DNA from: a virus | Strand: one strand, 5' to 3' | Length of the DNA: 32,256 bases | Virus record (IMG/VR): IMGVR_UViG_3300006638_000014 | Coordinates: 1-32,256 of that record | Notes under the pieces: model-generated | The model's database searches: none | What the model was told of the DNA's origin: nothing | Seen by the model: only the letters and a program-made list of their open reading frames with translations | Made by a program: the position numbers and the translations under genes | In this document: in pieces, positions 1 through 7,285 of the stretch | How the letters are laid out: each line of letters opens with the position of its first letter | How positions within the stretch are numbered: the stretch's first letter is position 1

Positions 1-138
1 CGTGTTAATATGTCTCTGGGTCTCAGCGATGTCGAGGAAACCCCTACCGATTCAAGGGCGTTCAGCTGCCTGCGAGCAAGTCGACGCTTCTGCTAGGGTA
101 AGACGGCAGATAATAAATAATGAGGGTGGCCCACTTAT
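1..138 (+). other. Unassigned 3' end of a plus-strand transcript
   Basis: This stretch lies upstream of a strong plus-strand terminator, so a transcript from left of the window probably ends here. Frame 1 is open from the window edge only to a TAG at 94-96. A longer frame reaches 280 but crosses the terminator and overlaps the opposite gene, so it is not credible. I looked for tRNA, tmRNA and RNase P signatures and found none convincing. It could be the tail of a protein gene or of a small RNA. Confidence 0.3.
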
Positions 139-177
139 AACCGGTATAGATGCCATCATGCTCTGTGCCGGTTTTTT
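139..177 (+). terminator. Rho-independent terminator
   Basis: Arm 139-150 (AACCGGTATAGA) pairs over 12 positions with 162-173 (TCTGTGCCGGTT), using two G-U wobbles, around an 11-nt loop. A run of six T residues (172-177) follows. The orientation ends a plus-strand transcript coming from left of the window. It sits just beyond the stop of the minus-strand gene at 183, so it separates two convergent units. Confidence 0.8.
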
Positions 178-182
178 AGTGC

Positions 183-500
183 CTAGAACAGAGCTTGGCC
201 AGGTGACTTGCCCTGTGTCTGATCCTCAGACATCGAAATATCATCATTATTTATTGGCTTTGACCAAAAATGCCTCTTGAATTGGATACCTAAGTGCTGC
301 TCGATCTTACGGACACGCTTATTGAGCACCCCAACTTGGCTGAATAGATCAAATATATTGTCTTGATCGATGTCGGTTTTAGCATCAACTATGTCGTCCA
401 TGTTGAGTAGGGCCACACAAAGTGGGCACTCTTTAGCATCGTACATTATTGGGTTATGGTTGTTACTGCAGCTTTTAAGCGTTGGTAACTTGTTGATCAT
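183..500 (-). CDS. Small zinc-motif hypothetical protein
   Basis: This 105-residue protein has no family I can name. Near the N-terminus it has a Cys, a following NNH, then CPLC about 15 residues later, a likely single zinc site. A segment rich in I, L, V, K and E in the middle (DLFSQVGVLNKRVRKIEQHLG) looks coiled-coil, and the C-terminus is polar. I chose the ATG at 500 because it overlaps the TGA of the upstream membrane-protein gene in an ATGA junction, implying translational coupling; an in-frame start at 521 is possible. Small phage proteins with an N-terminal CPLC motif are common, but their role is not known to me. Confidence 0.7.
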   Translation of the reverse strand: MINKLPTLKSCSNNHNPIMYDAKECPLCVALLNMDDIVDAKTDIDQDNIFDLFSQVGVLNKRVRKIEQHLGIQFKRHFWSKPINNDDISMSEDQTQGKSPGQALF

Positions 501-934
501 GCGATGCCACCAGTAACCCATTCACAAATAACCACCAAGACTGTGACTAATAACACGCCGTAGAAGACCTCACGAGTTAGCTTTGGATCTCGGCCACGAA
601 GCCGACCAACATACATGCAGGTTAGGTACATACCTATCAGACTAAAAGCATAGGCGAAGAAACCATGTAATAAAATAAACGGCAGTGCTGGTATGAATGT
701 ACCAAGCCCAGTAGCTCCCCCGATCACGAATGCTCGACGTTCGACACCCTCACCGTCAGCTAACCATTCGCCATATCCCATGGATAAGCCCGAGCTTACA
801 GCAAGACCGAGCACGATATTAAACAGGTGAATCTGACCTTGGTGTTGCAAGAGCAAGGCAATTAGCACTCCGAGCCCAGAAGTTAGGCCGTCAAATGCTC
901 CGAATATAGCTTGGGTTTTGTCGTTTTCTTGCAT
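497..934 (-). CDS. Reduced VIT1/CCC1-like membrane protein
   Basis: A 145-residue protein with about four hydrophobic helices. The start (FGAFDGLTSGLG) matches the first-helix signature of the VIT1/CCC1 iron/manganese transporters, including the Asp of the DG motif. GLSMGYGEWLADGEG matches the second-helix region ending in GE. The following GTFIPALPFILL matches the proline-rich third helix. In full-length family members (about 230-260 residues) a cytoplasmic metal-binding helical domain sits between helices 2 and 3; here it is absent and the helices are joined by a short linker. Metal transport is therefore an inference and may be lost. It is the first gene of a minus-strand pair with a TATGAT -10 box upstream. 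It could instead be a host-envelope or lysis-timing membrane protein. Confidence 0.7.
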   Translation of the reverse strand: MQENDKTQAIFGAFDGLTSGLGVLIALLLQHQGQIHLFNIVLGLAVSSGLSMGYGEWLADGEGVERRAFVIGGATGLGTFIPALPFILLHGFFAYAFSLIGMYLTCMYVGRLRGRDPKLTREVFYGVLLVTVLVVICEWVTGGIA

Positions 935-966
935 GATGTTTGTTATAACTTTCTAGTTTCTATCTT

Positions 967-972
967 ATCATA
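967..972 (-). promoter_or_regulatory. -10 box for the minus-strand membrane gene
   Basis: Read on the minus strand the sequence is TATGAT followed by AAGATAG, about 33 nt before the ATG at 934. The same TATGATAA string precedes the endolysin at 26072. No good -35 box is visible. The divergent position and the repeated motif make it a reasonable promoter call. Confidence 0.45.
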
Positions 973-1053
973 CGAGCCTTATACCCAAGATATGCACATA
1001 TCCCCTGTGGATGATGTATTTTTTATTGTTTGTATTTAGGTACGCGGAAGGTC

Positions 1054-1059
1054 TATGAT
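1054..1059 (+). promoter_or_regulatory. Putative -10 box of the leader RNA and right operon
   Basis: TATGAT lies 12 nt before the structured element that starts at 1071. A weak TTGTAT lies 18 nt upstream (1030-1035). Transcription would start near 1066 and run into the inverted repeat and then the hairpin at 1173. This is the most plausible plus-strand promoter between the two divergent units. Confidence 0.4.
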
Positions 1060-1065
1060 GATGAG

Positions 1066-1199
1066 TACTGATTCCATGTAGTAATTGAGTCAGTGATATT
1101 TCTAACTAAGGGGCTTGCCAAGTGGGCATTATTTGTGGTACTTTTAAAGCACTACATGGAATGATCTCTTGTAAAGACCCCGATCGAAGGGTCTTTTTA
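1066..1199 (+). ncRNA. Structured leader or small RNA (candidate)
   Basis: A perfect 12-nt inverted repeat, ATTCCATGTAGT (1071-1082) and ACTACATGGAAT (1151-1162), would close a domain of about 90 nt. The 68 nt inside include short self-pairing elements such as CTTGCCAAG (1114-1122). Eleven bases later comes an intrinsic-terminator hairpin. The arrangement of -10 box, closed domain, terminator and start codon looks like a cis-acting attenuator or riboregulator, or a stand-alone small RNA. I do not recognise a known riboswitch or RNA family. Confidence 0.4.
1173..1198 (+). terminator. Terminator hairpin overlapping a ribosome binding site
   Basis: AAAGACCC (1173-1180) pairs perfectly with GGGTCTTT (1189-1196) around an 8-nt loop, with a five-T run at 1194-1198. 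The ATG of the next gene is at 1201. The only Shine-Dalgarno candidate, AAGGG at 1187-1191, is formed by the loop end and the 3' arm, so a folded hairpin would both end transcription and hide the ribosome site. Confidence 0.7.
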
Positions 1200-1200
1200 A

Positions 1201-1440
1201 ATGGCAACAAAGGTATCTGCGGCTGAGTTCTGGACGCATAACTACGTTAAAGGACTACCGCCATTCGGTAAGTTCTGTCTGTACTACGCTTTATCATTTG
1301 AATACGACGGTAAAAAAATTATAATTGAAGATATGGCGAGTTCGACAGGGCTAGATAATAGCGTATGTGGCGATTGGCTGCAGCACTTTATTAGCGATGG
1401 TATGATCGAGCGTAACTTAGTATTGGATACGGTGCTATGA
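1201..1440 (+). CDS. Short winged-helix-like protein, DnaD-N type
   Basis: This 79-residue protein begins like the 217-residue protein two genes downstream: FW, a short spacer, a hydrophobic position, L-P, then a helix with paired Tyr/Leu. It continues with 'IEDMASSTGLDNSVCGDWLQHFISDGMIERN', which reads as a helix-turn-helix plus wing. I infer a short paralogue of the N-terminal winged-helix domain of phage DnaD-like replication proteins. Its start sits directly after the terminator-like hairpin, with AAGGG as Shine-Dalgarno. It ends in an ATGA overlap with the next gene. Function is unproven; DNA binding is likely. Confidence 0.65.
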   Translation: MATKVSAAEFWTHNYVKGLPPFGKFCLYYALSFEYDGKKIIIEDMASSTGLDNSVCGDWLQHFISDGMIERNLVLDTVL

Positions 1441-1604
1441 CTGATCAAGTTGGCACTACCAGCGTTTGGTATCGTAGCAATAATATAGTCGCCCGGTCAA
1501 AGCGACAGGCTAAGATATTTAAGCGACGTTGGCCCAGCATGAATATTTATTATCATCCCAGTAAGCTCGAGAGAATTATAGAGATCGTGCGAGGTAAGAA
1601 ATAA
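1437..1604 (+). CDS. Small basic hypothetical protein
   Basis: A 55-residue ORF starting in the ATGA overlap with the previous gene and ending in a TAATG overlap with the next. Both junctions favour translation by re-initiation. It is rich in Arg and Lys (SKRQAKIFKRRW near the middle) and ends in a helical stretch with RGKK. No family is recognised; nucleic-acid binding would suit the charge. Confidence 0.6.
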   Translation: MTDQVGTTSVWYRSNNIVARSKRQAKIFKRRWPSMNIYYHPSKLERIIEIVRGKK

Positions 1605-2257
1605 TGGGCAAGAAACGAATGATCGATACGGATTTCTGGTCTGATCCTTGGGTAGTAGATAACCTTAATCCGATGGATCGCTATTTATTTATCTACCTAT
1701 TCACTAACTACCATACGACGATTGCAGGAGTATATGAGCTTAGTCTTAAGTTTATGGGCTTCGAGACTGGCTTCGAACGCGATCTACTTATAAATATGCT
1801 TAAACGATTAGAGCCCAAAGTTTATTACAAAGATGGTTGGGTAATATTGCGAAATGGTATTAAAAATCAGGCATATAAGTCGCCGAAGATAAAAACTGGT
1901 ATAGAAATCGCTTTATCGACCGTTCCTCCGCACATTTTACAACACGTTGATTGGCCTAAAGACTTCGGTAGTCCTAAGCCAGAGGGATCAAAACAAACAC
2001 AACTTTTGGATACTCTATCTATACCCCATGATACAGTATCGCATTCTATTAGATCTAATATTATTAAATATAATTCTAATACTATTGCGGACAAGCCGCA
2101 GGGTTTAAATAAAAAGACTTACGCTAAGGCAGTTCGAGCAGACGAAGATTTGGCTATAAAAGAAAGTCATGCTAGAACTAGACCAGCAGAAGGATCTGGA
2201 TATAGCTCAGCTAGGAAAGTGATTGATGATATTAAGGCTAAGAGGGATAAGAAATGA
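1604..2257 (+). CDS. DnaD-like phage replication protein
   Basis: This 217-residue protein opens with RMIDTDFWSDPWV and a following helix (NPMDRYLFIYLFTN), the usual start of phage replication-initiation proteins with an N-terminal winged helix. Helix-turn-helix-like sequence follows to about residue 85 (VYELSLKFMGFETGFERDLLINMLKRLE, then the YYKDGWVILRN wing). Residues 115-217 are polar and low in complexity, and end in lysines. No ATPase motif is present, so it would act as a DNA-binding initiator or helicase-loading factor. It sits in a chain of overlapping genes, overlapping the next by 4 nt. Assignment rests on N-terminal similarity only. Confidence 0.65.
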   Translation: MGKKRMIDTDFWSDPWVVDNLNPMDRYLFIYLFTNYHTTIAGVYELSLKFMGFETGFERDLLINMLKRLEPKVYYKDGWVILRNGIKNQAYKSPKIKTGIEIALSTVPPHILQHVDWPKDFGSPKPEGSKQTQLLDTLSIPHDTVSHSIRSNIIKYNSNTIADKPQGLNKKTYAKAVRADEDLAIKESHARTRPAEGSGYSSARKVIDDIKAKRDKK

Positions 2258-2448
2258 TTGATGTAGACTTTAGAAAACTAATTAACCAAGATGCTGACTT
2301 CCAGACGTTCTGTAAAGAGGTCTTGTATGGTGCGATGATCAAAGGTAATGAGGATTTTATAAAATCGATACATAGTTTTTATCAAATTGGTATGACGATC
2401 GACCAGGTAGTAAAGTTTATGATTAACCAAATGAGAATGAATCAATGA
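2254..2448 (+). CDS. Small hypothetical protein
   Basis: A 64-residue, mostly helical, acidic-to-neutral protein with no recognisable motif. It is locked between neighbours by 4-nt ATGA overlaps at both ends, which supports translation. The C-terminal helix ends in KFMINQMRMNQ. It may partner the DnaD-like protein encoded just upstream; that is inference from position alone. Confidence 0.6.
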   Translation: MIDVDFRKLINQDADFQTFCKEVLYGAMIKGNEDFIKSIHSFYQIGMTIDQVVKFMINQMRMNQ

Positions 2449-2729
2449 ACTACGACCAAGAGATTCAAGATATTGTTGCAAATATTAAATCAGATAAATC
2501 TATCGTTCAGCCGTGGCGTAATAAAGCTATGGCCCGACTTGAAGAGGCTCAGGCTTTTATTCGCATGGGTAAGACAACTAGCTTAGAGAAGCCAGACGAT
2601 CCACCTGGTGCTAATCGATTCCCGATACCCAATCATGTTAGTGAACTTAACAACCCTAATAGATGTACTTGTGCTCCTCTCGAAATAGATCCAACTTGTC
2701 CAATTCATGGCAACTACACTCCCTTGTGA
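2445..2729 (+). CDS. Small protein with C-terminal Cys/His motif
   Basis: A 94-residue protein. The N-terminal half is helical and charged. The C-terminus carries NRCTCAPLEIDPTCPIHGNY, a CxC...CPIH arrangement that could bind one zinc ion. It starts in an ATGA overlap with the previous gene and is the last gene before the terminase promoter at 2727-2735. No family is recognised. Confidence 0.6.
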   Translation: MNYDQEIQDIVANIKSDKSIVQPWRNKAMARLEEAQAFIRMGKTTSLEKPDDPPGANRFPIPNHVSELNNPNRCTCAPLEIDPTCPIHGNYTPL

Positions 2730-2741
2730 TATGCTTAAATC
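2727..2741 (+). promoter_or_regulatory. Extended -10 promoter, leaderless start of TerS
   Basis: TG (2727-2728), one base, then TATGCT (2730-2735), then six bases to the ATG at 2742. No Shine-Dalgarno is present. Transcription starting 6-7 nt after the -10 box would begin at the start codon itself, giving a leaderless mRNA for the terminase operon. Confidence 0.5.
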
Positions 2742-3263
2742 ATGCAACCCAGTGCAACAGACCAAAATGTTAAAACAGAGATAAAACCCAGAAAACTTGA
2801 TGCGTTCGAGGGTTATATAACTTGGCGCGCTCTTGGCGGATTGATCATTGACGAAGAGTATAAGGGCACCGACGAACGAGGCAACCCTAAGACATTTACT
2901 AATCATGTTCGGCAAATGACACTTGGTGAGTTCTGCGAAGCGTTTAATGTTGACCGGGCTACAACATGGCGATGGCGAACCAATACACCAAACCTTGCTG
3001 AGTTGGTTGAGAAACGTCGTAACGAAATAATACCTGTGGCTCGAGTATCAGCTGCCTGGAATCAATTATTCTTACTAGGCATGCAATCGGGCGACAAACG
3101 AGCAGCGGTTGATGCACTAAAGACCTTTCTAGGTCATTATGGCAACCTACAATTGCCGGTACAGCGAGAGATCGTCAAACATGAGGGTGAATCATGGGCA
3201 TCGCTAGTAGCTGCTAAACGTAAGCAGGTCGAAAGTACGACAAATGCCACCACAAGCGACTAA
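2742..3263 (+). CDS. terS: Terminase small subunit
   Basis: A 173-residue protein immediately upstream of, and overlapping by 20 nt, the large terminase gene. It contains a helix-turn-helix (TLGEFCEAFNVDRATTWRWR, about residues 66-85), as expected for recognition of packaging-site DNA. A helical region follows (MQSGDKRAAVDALKTFLGHYG) that resembles the oligomerisation part of small terminases, and then a short tail that would contact the large subunit. The start lacks a Shine-Dalgarno and lies 6 nt after an extended -10 box, so it is probably read from a leaderless transcript. The call rests on position plus HTH architecture; small subunits diverge quickly. Confidence 0.8.
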   Translation: MQPSATDQNVKTEIKPRKLDAFEGYITWRALGGLIIDEEYKGTDERGNPKTFTNHVRQMTLGEFCEAFNVDRATTWRWRTNTPNLAELVEKRRNEIIPVARVSAAWNQLFLLGMQSGDKRAAVDALKTFLGHYGNLQLPVQREIVKHEGESWASLVAAKRKQVESTTNATTSD

Positions 3264-4884
3264 AGAGGACATCGACTTTCTAAGAGATATTTATCTCAAA
3301 GAGCCTCAAGACTTTGTTACCGAGGTGCTGGGTGCTAAGTGTTGGGATATGCAGGTTGAGATCACTAAGTCAGTATTTGTTAACAAAATAACAGCCGTTA
3401 AGACTTGTAACTCAGTTGGCAAGAGTTTTATCGCTGCCAGAATCGTTGTTACCTGGCTGATGCTCTACGAAGACTCGATTGTTGTTACAACTGCACCAAC
3501 TTGGTCGCAGGTTACTGACGTACTTTGGCGAGAGATCGCTACGACTGTTAAATTATCAAAGTTCAAGCTAACCGATAACGAAGTCTTGACTGCCGGGCTA
3601 AGTTTAGGTGAGAAGTGGTATGCCGTTGGGCGATCGACCAACCGACCTGAGAACTTTTTTGGTTACCACGCTGATCATCTACTTGTTGTTGTTGACGAGG
3701 CAGGTGGCGTTGATGAGCCAATATTCAAGGGCGTTGCTGCTATTACGCCAAACGTTAATGCTCACATCTTGCTGATCGGTAACCCAACCAAGCCTAGCGG
3801 CACGTTCTTTGATTACTTTGATAAACCACAACTTGGTGCACGGTGCTTTACGATCTCGGCGTTTGACTCGCCTAACTTTACGGCCCTGGGAATCAAGACA
3901 GTTGAAGACCTAGTTGCTATGTTCAAGCCACCTGAGGGTACTGACCAAGTTGACTTTATTAGGCAGGTTAATGCCGAAATACAATCACGGCTCGATCCAA
4001 CGTTCACGGCTTTAATCGACCCGGCGACAGTTTATGGTCGTTTCTACGAGTGGGGTCAAGATTCGGCCGCCTGGCAAGCGTTGGTCATGGGCGAGTTCCC
4101 AACTCATGCTGAACAACAATTGATTCCAACCGACCTTGTTATGCTGGCAATGAACATGTCTGGTGTTGATGAAGCCAGCGGCAAGACTTATGCCGAGTTA
4201 TCTGGTTGGGATATACCTGATGGCCCACCAGAACATGGAGTCGATATGGCAAGGTACGGTAACGACTCAACTGTTGATACGCCCCGGCATGGTGGTTGGG
4301 TTGAGAGGCAGATCGTTTGGAATAAGACTAGTCTGATGGACTCAGCCGATAAGATACTGGTAATTATTAACCCACTCGATCCCAATACCAGAGTCGATAT
4401 TGACGATACCGGTAATGGTGGCGGCACAACAGACCGCCTTAGACAAATTGGTGGTATTGAACAACGCCGGGCAGGTAAGCCGGTTCACCAATACCAATTA
4501 GTTGCCTACAACTTCTCGAGCAAAGAGTTGATGCGAGAGCCAGACAAGTTTCACGACATTACCAGCGAGTTATATTGGAATCTGCGGACTTGGTTCTTTA
4601 AGCACCAGATCGCCCTGCCAAATGACGTACAATTACGTGATGAATTGATCGCCAGGCGTTGGTCGATATTGCCTAACGGCAAAATTAAGGTCGAGTCAAA
4701 AGATGAATACAAAAAGAGAACAGGCGGCCGATCGCCCGACCGATCTGACTCGTTGGTATTAGCCTTTGCTGGTGGCAAGCGTTCGGTTCGCAATACAACT
4801 GCACCAATAAACCCAGATGACCGAGAAGCAAAGATTAAACCTTATACATCAAGTCTTGGTAGCTTAAATCAACGTGGGTGGTAG
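3244..4884 (+). CDS. terL: Terminase large subunit (packaging ATPase and nuclease)
   Basis: This 546-residue protein is the DNA-packaging motor. The N-terminal ATPase has a Walker A at residues 54-61 (TCNSVGKS, a variant P-loop), a Walker B at 146-152 (LLVVVDEA) and the coupling motif LLIGNPT at 176-182. The C-terminal RNase H-like nuclease has acidic residues in VDMARYGND (about 333-341), VDIDDTGNG (384-391) and SPDRSDSLVLAF (498-509), the usual three-part metal site. The nuclease start resembles Mu-type terminases. It overlaps terS by 20 nt and precedes the portal. Length is typical and all motifs are intact. Confidence 0.95.
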   Translation: MPPQATKEDIDFLRDIYLKEPQDFVTEVLGAKCWDMQVEITKSVFVNKITAVKTCNSVGKSFIAARIVVTWLMLYEDSIVVTTAPTWSQVTDVLWREIATTVKLSKFKLTDNEVLTAGLSLGEKWYAVGRSTNRPENFFGYHADHLLVVVDEAGGVDEPIFKGVAAITPNVNAHILLIGNPTKPSGTFFDYFDKPQLGARCFTISAFDSPNFTALGIKTVEDLVAMFKPPEGTDQVDFIRQVNAEIQSRLDPTFTALIDPATVYGRFYEWGQDSAAWQALVMGEFPTHAEQQLIPTDLVMLAMNMSGVDEASGKTYAELSGWDIPDGPPEHGVDMARYGNDSTVDTPRHGGWVERQIVWNKTSLMDSADKILVIINPLDPNTRVDIDDTGNGGGTTDRLRQIGGIEQRRAGKPVHQYQLVAYNFSSKELMREPDKFHDITSELYWNLRTWFFKHQIALPNDVQLRDELIARRWSILPNGKIKVESKDEYKKRTGGRSPDRSDSLVLAFAGGKRSVRNTTAPINPDDREAKIKPYTSSLGSLNQRGW

Positions 4885-4895
4885 AATAGACTTAA
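4882..4895 (+). promoter_or_regulatory. -10 box before the portal gene
   Basis: TAGAAT at 4882-4887 is followed by AGACTTAA and the ATG at 4896. The 16-nt string from TAGAAT onward matches the one before 25584 at 14 positions. No Shine-Dalgarno is placed correctly for the portal start, so a near-leaderless transcript is likely. Confidence 0.45.
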
Positions 4896-6395
4896 ATGGA
4901 TAACCAACCGACTCAACCAACCAATACGCCAGCCATATCCTTACCCCCTCAGGCTCAGCAACCAATTGGAAAATCAGGTACTTACTTCTTTAAGGGCTAC
5001 ATAACCGCTGAGGAATACTCGATTGATCTGCAAGGTAAATATGCTTTACAGGTCTATGACGTTATGCGTAAAAGTGATGCTACAGTTCACGCGGCACTTT
5101 CGATTATTAAGCAACCAATACTTGGTGCTGATTGGGACTTTGACCCGGCTAGTAAGGACGAAGTCGACATTGAGGTTTGTGATCGCATGAAGCGTGAGCT
5201 TATGGGTCGCAAGATCATCTTTCATGATTTGCTTAGAGAGGTATTAACATTCCTAGACTTTGGGCACTTTGTTGCCGAGGAAGTCTTTGAGAATACCGAG
5301 GACGAGAACGGTCCATATATTGGCTTCGCTAAGATCGCCAGTCGTAAGCAACGATCGATACTTAAGTGGTCACAAGACGACGATACTCCAGGTATTACTC
5401 AGATATTGCCCTCAGGTGGTAGCGTTAATATCCCTCGGCAGAAGCTACTTTATGTAGTTAACGAGCAAGAGGGTGAGAACTACCTCGGCGTTAGCTTGCT
5501 GAGATATATCTACAAACCTTGGAAGATCAAGGACTCGCTTGAGATCATGAACGCTATTAGCCTAGAGAAAATGGGGCTTGGGATACCTTATATCAAAAAA
5601 AATGTTAATGGTTTGACGACTGACGAGACTGAACTTGAGGATGCCAGAGATATGTTACGCCAACAACGAGCTAATGAAGAGGCTTATTTTGAATACCCAG
5701 ACAGCATAGAAATCGGCTTTACTGATATGAAAGGTAGTACCACCAAAGAGATTATTCCGACAATTGAATATCAAGATCACCAGATATTGCTGTCGGTCTT
5801 GGCACAATTCTTATTGTTAGGCTCTAACGATAGTGCTGGGTCAAAAGCCGTTAGTGCCGATCACAGTTCAATGTTCGTTAAGTCTATTCAAGCCGTAGTA
5901 CAAATCGTTAAAGATGCCATTACACGAGACGTGGTACAAAGGTGGGTTGATCTTAACTACTCAAATCTCGAGAACGGTTACCCACAACTAAAATGTACCG
6001 GCATTGATGATGAAGACATGATCAGCGTATCAACTGCTATTGCGGCCGTATTTACAGCTGGGGCAATGCAACCTTCAGCCGAAGTTGAGAATCTACTGCG
6101 TAAATTATTCGACATACCTGAGATGACCGACGAGGAAGTTGAGGCTTATGACGAGAAAGTTGCGGCCAATAAACCTGCACCGCCAGTATTTGGTCAACCG
6201 GGCGTGCCTGTTGATCCTGCCAACCCAGTTGTTACGCCTACACCCAAGCAAGGTCTACCAGATACTAACGGCGATCCTAAGCTAGATGATGCTGAGGGTG
6301 CTCTTGAGGCTAAAAAAGCTGCTAAGACCAAGGCAGCGATTGATAATGCTCGTGCTGCCCAGAAGCAACTACTTGGTGCGTTCGCAGGTTTTTAG
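4896..6395 (+). CDS. Portal protein, Mu gp29/DUF935-like
   Basis: This 499-residue protein forms the dodecameric ring through which DNA enters the capsid. 'AALSIIKQPILGADWDFDPAS', the helix with CDRMKREL and 'LTFLDFGHFVAEEVFE' match the pattern of DUF935 portals related to Mu gp29. Further support is its position directly after TerL and before a MuF protein. The N-terminal 30 residues are Pro/Gln/Thr-rich and the C-terminal 70 are Pro/Ala/Lys-rich, so both ends look flexible. The start lies 8 nt after a TAGAAT box without Shine-Dalgarno. Confidence 0.88.
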   Translation: MDNQPTQPTNTPAISLPPQAQQPIGKSGTYFFKGYITAEEYSIDLQGKYALQVYDVMRKSDATVHAALSIIKQPILGADWDFDPASKDEVDIEVCDRMKRELMGRKIIFHDLLREVLTFLDFGHFVAEEVFENTEDENGPYIGFAKIASRKQRSILKWSQDDDTPGITQILPSGGSVNIPRQKLLYVVNEQEGENYLGVSLLRYIYKPWKIKDSLEIMNAISLEKMGLGIPYIKKNVNGLTTDETELEDARDMLRQQRANEEAYFEYPDSIEIGFTDMKGSTTKEIIPTIEYQDHQILLSVLAQFLLLGSNDSAGSKAVSADHSSMFVKSIQAVVQIVKDAITRDVVQRWVDLNYSNLENGYPQLKCTGIDDEDMISVSTAIAAVFTAGAMQPSAEVENLLRKLFDIPEMTDEEVEAYDEKVAANKPAPPVFGQPGVPVDPANPVVTPTPKQGLPDTNGDPKLDDAEGALEAKKAAKTKAAIDNARAAQKQLLGAFAGF

Positions 6396-6396
6396 C

Positions 6397-7251
6397 ATGA
6401 CTGAGCTAGAACTTGAAGCAGTTAAGATCACTGCCATGATATTGTCGACTGAAGGTTGGGCAAAATCTTATTTCAAAGCACCTGATCAACACAAAGAACT
6501 TATCGATCAAACCGCCAAGTTTACTGTATTGCTAACAAAGTTTTTTAAAGAAATGGCTAAAGATGCACCGAACTTTGTTAATTGGGATCACTATAATTAC
6601 CAAGTTAGCCTTGATTACAAGGTAGATGTGATCGTAAATGGCGAGACAATAGCTAACTGGGATACTAACTTCATTAAGGTCAATTACAAGGTTATTAACA
6701 ATTTAATTGCTGCTGGGGCAGTTGCCGGTCAAGAGACCTACAATATACCTCTCGGTATCCAAAGTACCGATGCAATTATTCAACAATTAAGCCTCAAGCA
6801 AATTGCCGGGCTAGTTGGTAAGTCAGTGGCCAAGGACGGCAGTATAATCGATAATCCAAACCCTGCTTATGATGTACTCGATACTGTAAGAAACGACATT
6901 ATGCAGTCGGTTAAAACTAGTCTGGCGACTGGAGCTACTACTGATGAGGCAATAGCTGATATGCAAACAGTTATTTCTAACCCAGCAAGAGCAGTAATGA
7001 TCGCTAATACTGAATCGGTTAATGCTTATCAAGCCGGCTTAAGTGAGTTTGCCAGTCAGAGTGATGCTGTAGGTAAAGAGTGGGAGACAGCCGATGATCC
7101 ATGCGATATATGTCAGGCCAACGCTGATGAAGGCCCAATCGCAATTGATGATACCTTTGACTCTGGTGATGATGAGCCAACTGCCCACCCAAATTGCCTT
7201 TGTGGCGACCGGCTAATTTACCAACAAGAGTGGGACGGCTTGCAAGGTTGA
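6397..7251 (+). CDS. MuF-like minor head protein
   Basis: This 284-residue protein is the minor capsid/head morphogenesis protein of the Mu gp30 (MuF) type. The C-terminal signature is clear: MIANTESVNAYQAG, then W-E-T-A-D-D-P-C-D-I-C, then AHPNCLCGDRL, the Cys/His pattern typical of the family. I chose the ATG at 6397, one base after the portal stop, because the frame's earlier start at 6286 lies inside the portal gene. The N-terminal half is helical and would contact the portal. The product is usually a few copies per virion, sometimes ejected with DNA. Confidence 0.9.
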   Translation: MTELELEAVKITAMILSTEGWAKSYFKAPDQHKELIDQTAKFTVLLTKFFKEMAKDAPNFVNWDHYNYQVSLDYKVDVIVNGETIANWDTNFIKVNYKVINNLIAAGAVAGQETYNIPLGIQSTDAIIQQLSLKQIAGLVGKSVAKDGSIIDNPNPAYDVLDTVRNDIMQSVKTSLATGATTDEAIADMQTVISNPARAVMIANTESVNAYQAGLSEFASQSDAVGKEWETADDPCDICQANADEGPIAIDDTFDSGDDEPTAHPNCLCGDRLIYQQEWDGLQG

Positions 7252-7285
7252 CAATATCTTTTGGCTAGTAGATTATTAAATCAAC
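7248..7285 (+). promoter_or_regulatory. Sigma70-type promoter with leaderless start
   Basis: A perfect TTGACA (7248-7253), 17-nt spacer, GATTAT (7271-7276), then nine bases to the ATG at 7286. The start codon has no Shine-Dalgarno, so the transcript would have a leader of about two or three bases at most. The -35 box overlaps the stop codon of the MuF gene. This would give separate, strong transcription of protease, scaffold and capsid genes. Confidence 0.65.

Noticed and set aside
1-138. tRNA, tmRNA or RNase P RNA fragment
   Set aside because: Some short matches (GAGGAAA, TTCAA) were seen, but the paired arms and conserved cores needed for these RNAs are absent.
2-280. 92-codon plus-strand ORF at the left edge
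   Set aside because: It runs through a strong terminator and overlaps the coupled minus-strand gene; the sequence shows no family pattern.
6286-6396. Upstream extension of the MuF gene
   Set aside because: It lies inside the portal coding region, in a different frame, and has no family similarity; the ATG at 6397 directly after the portal stop fits.
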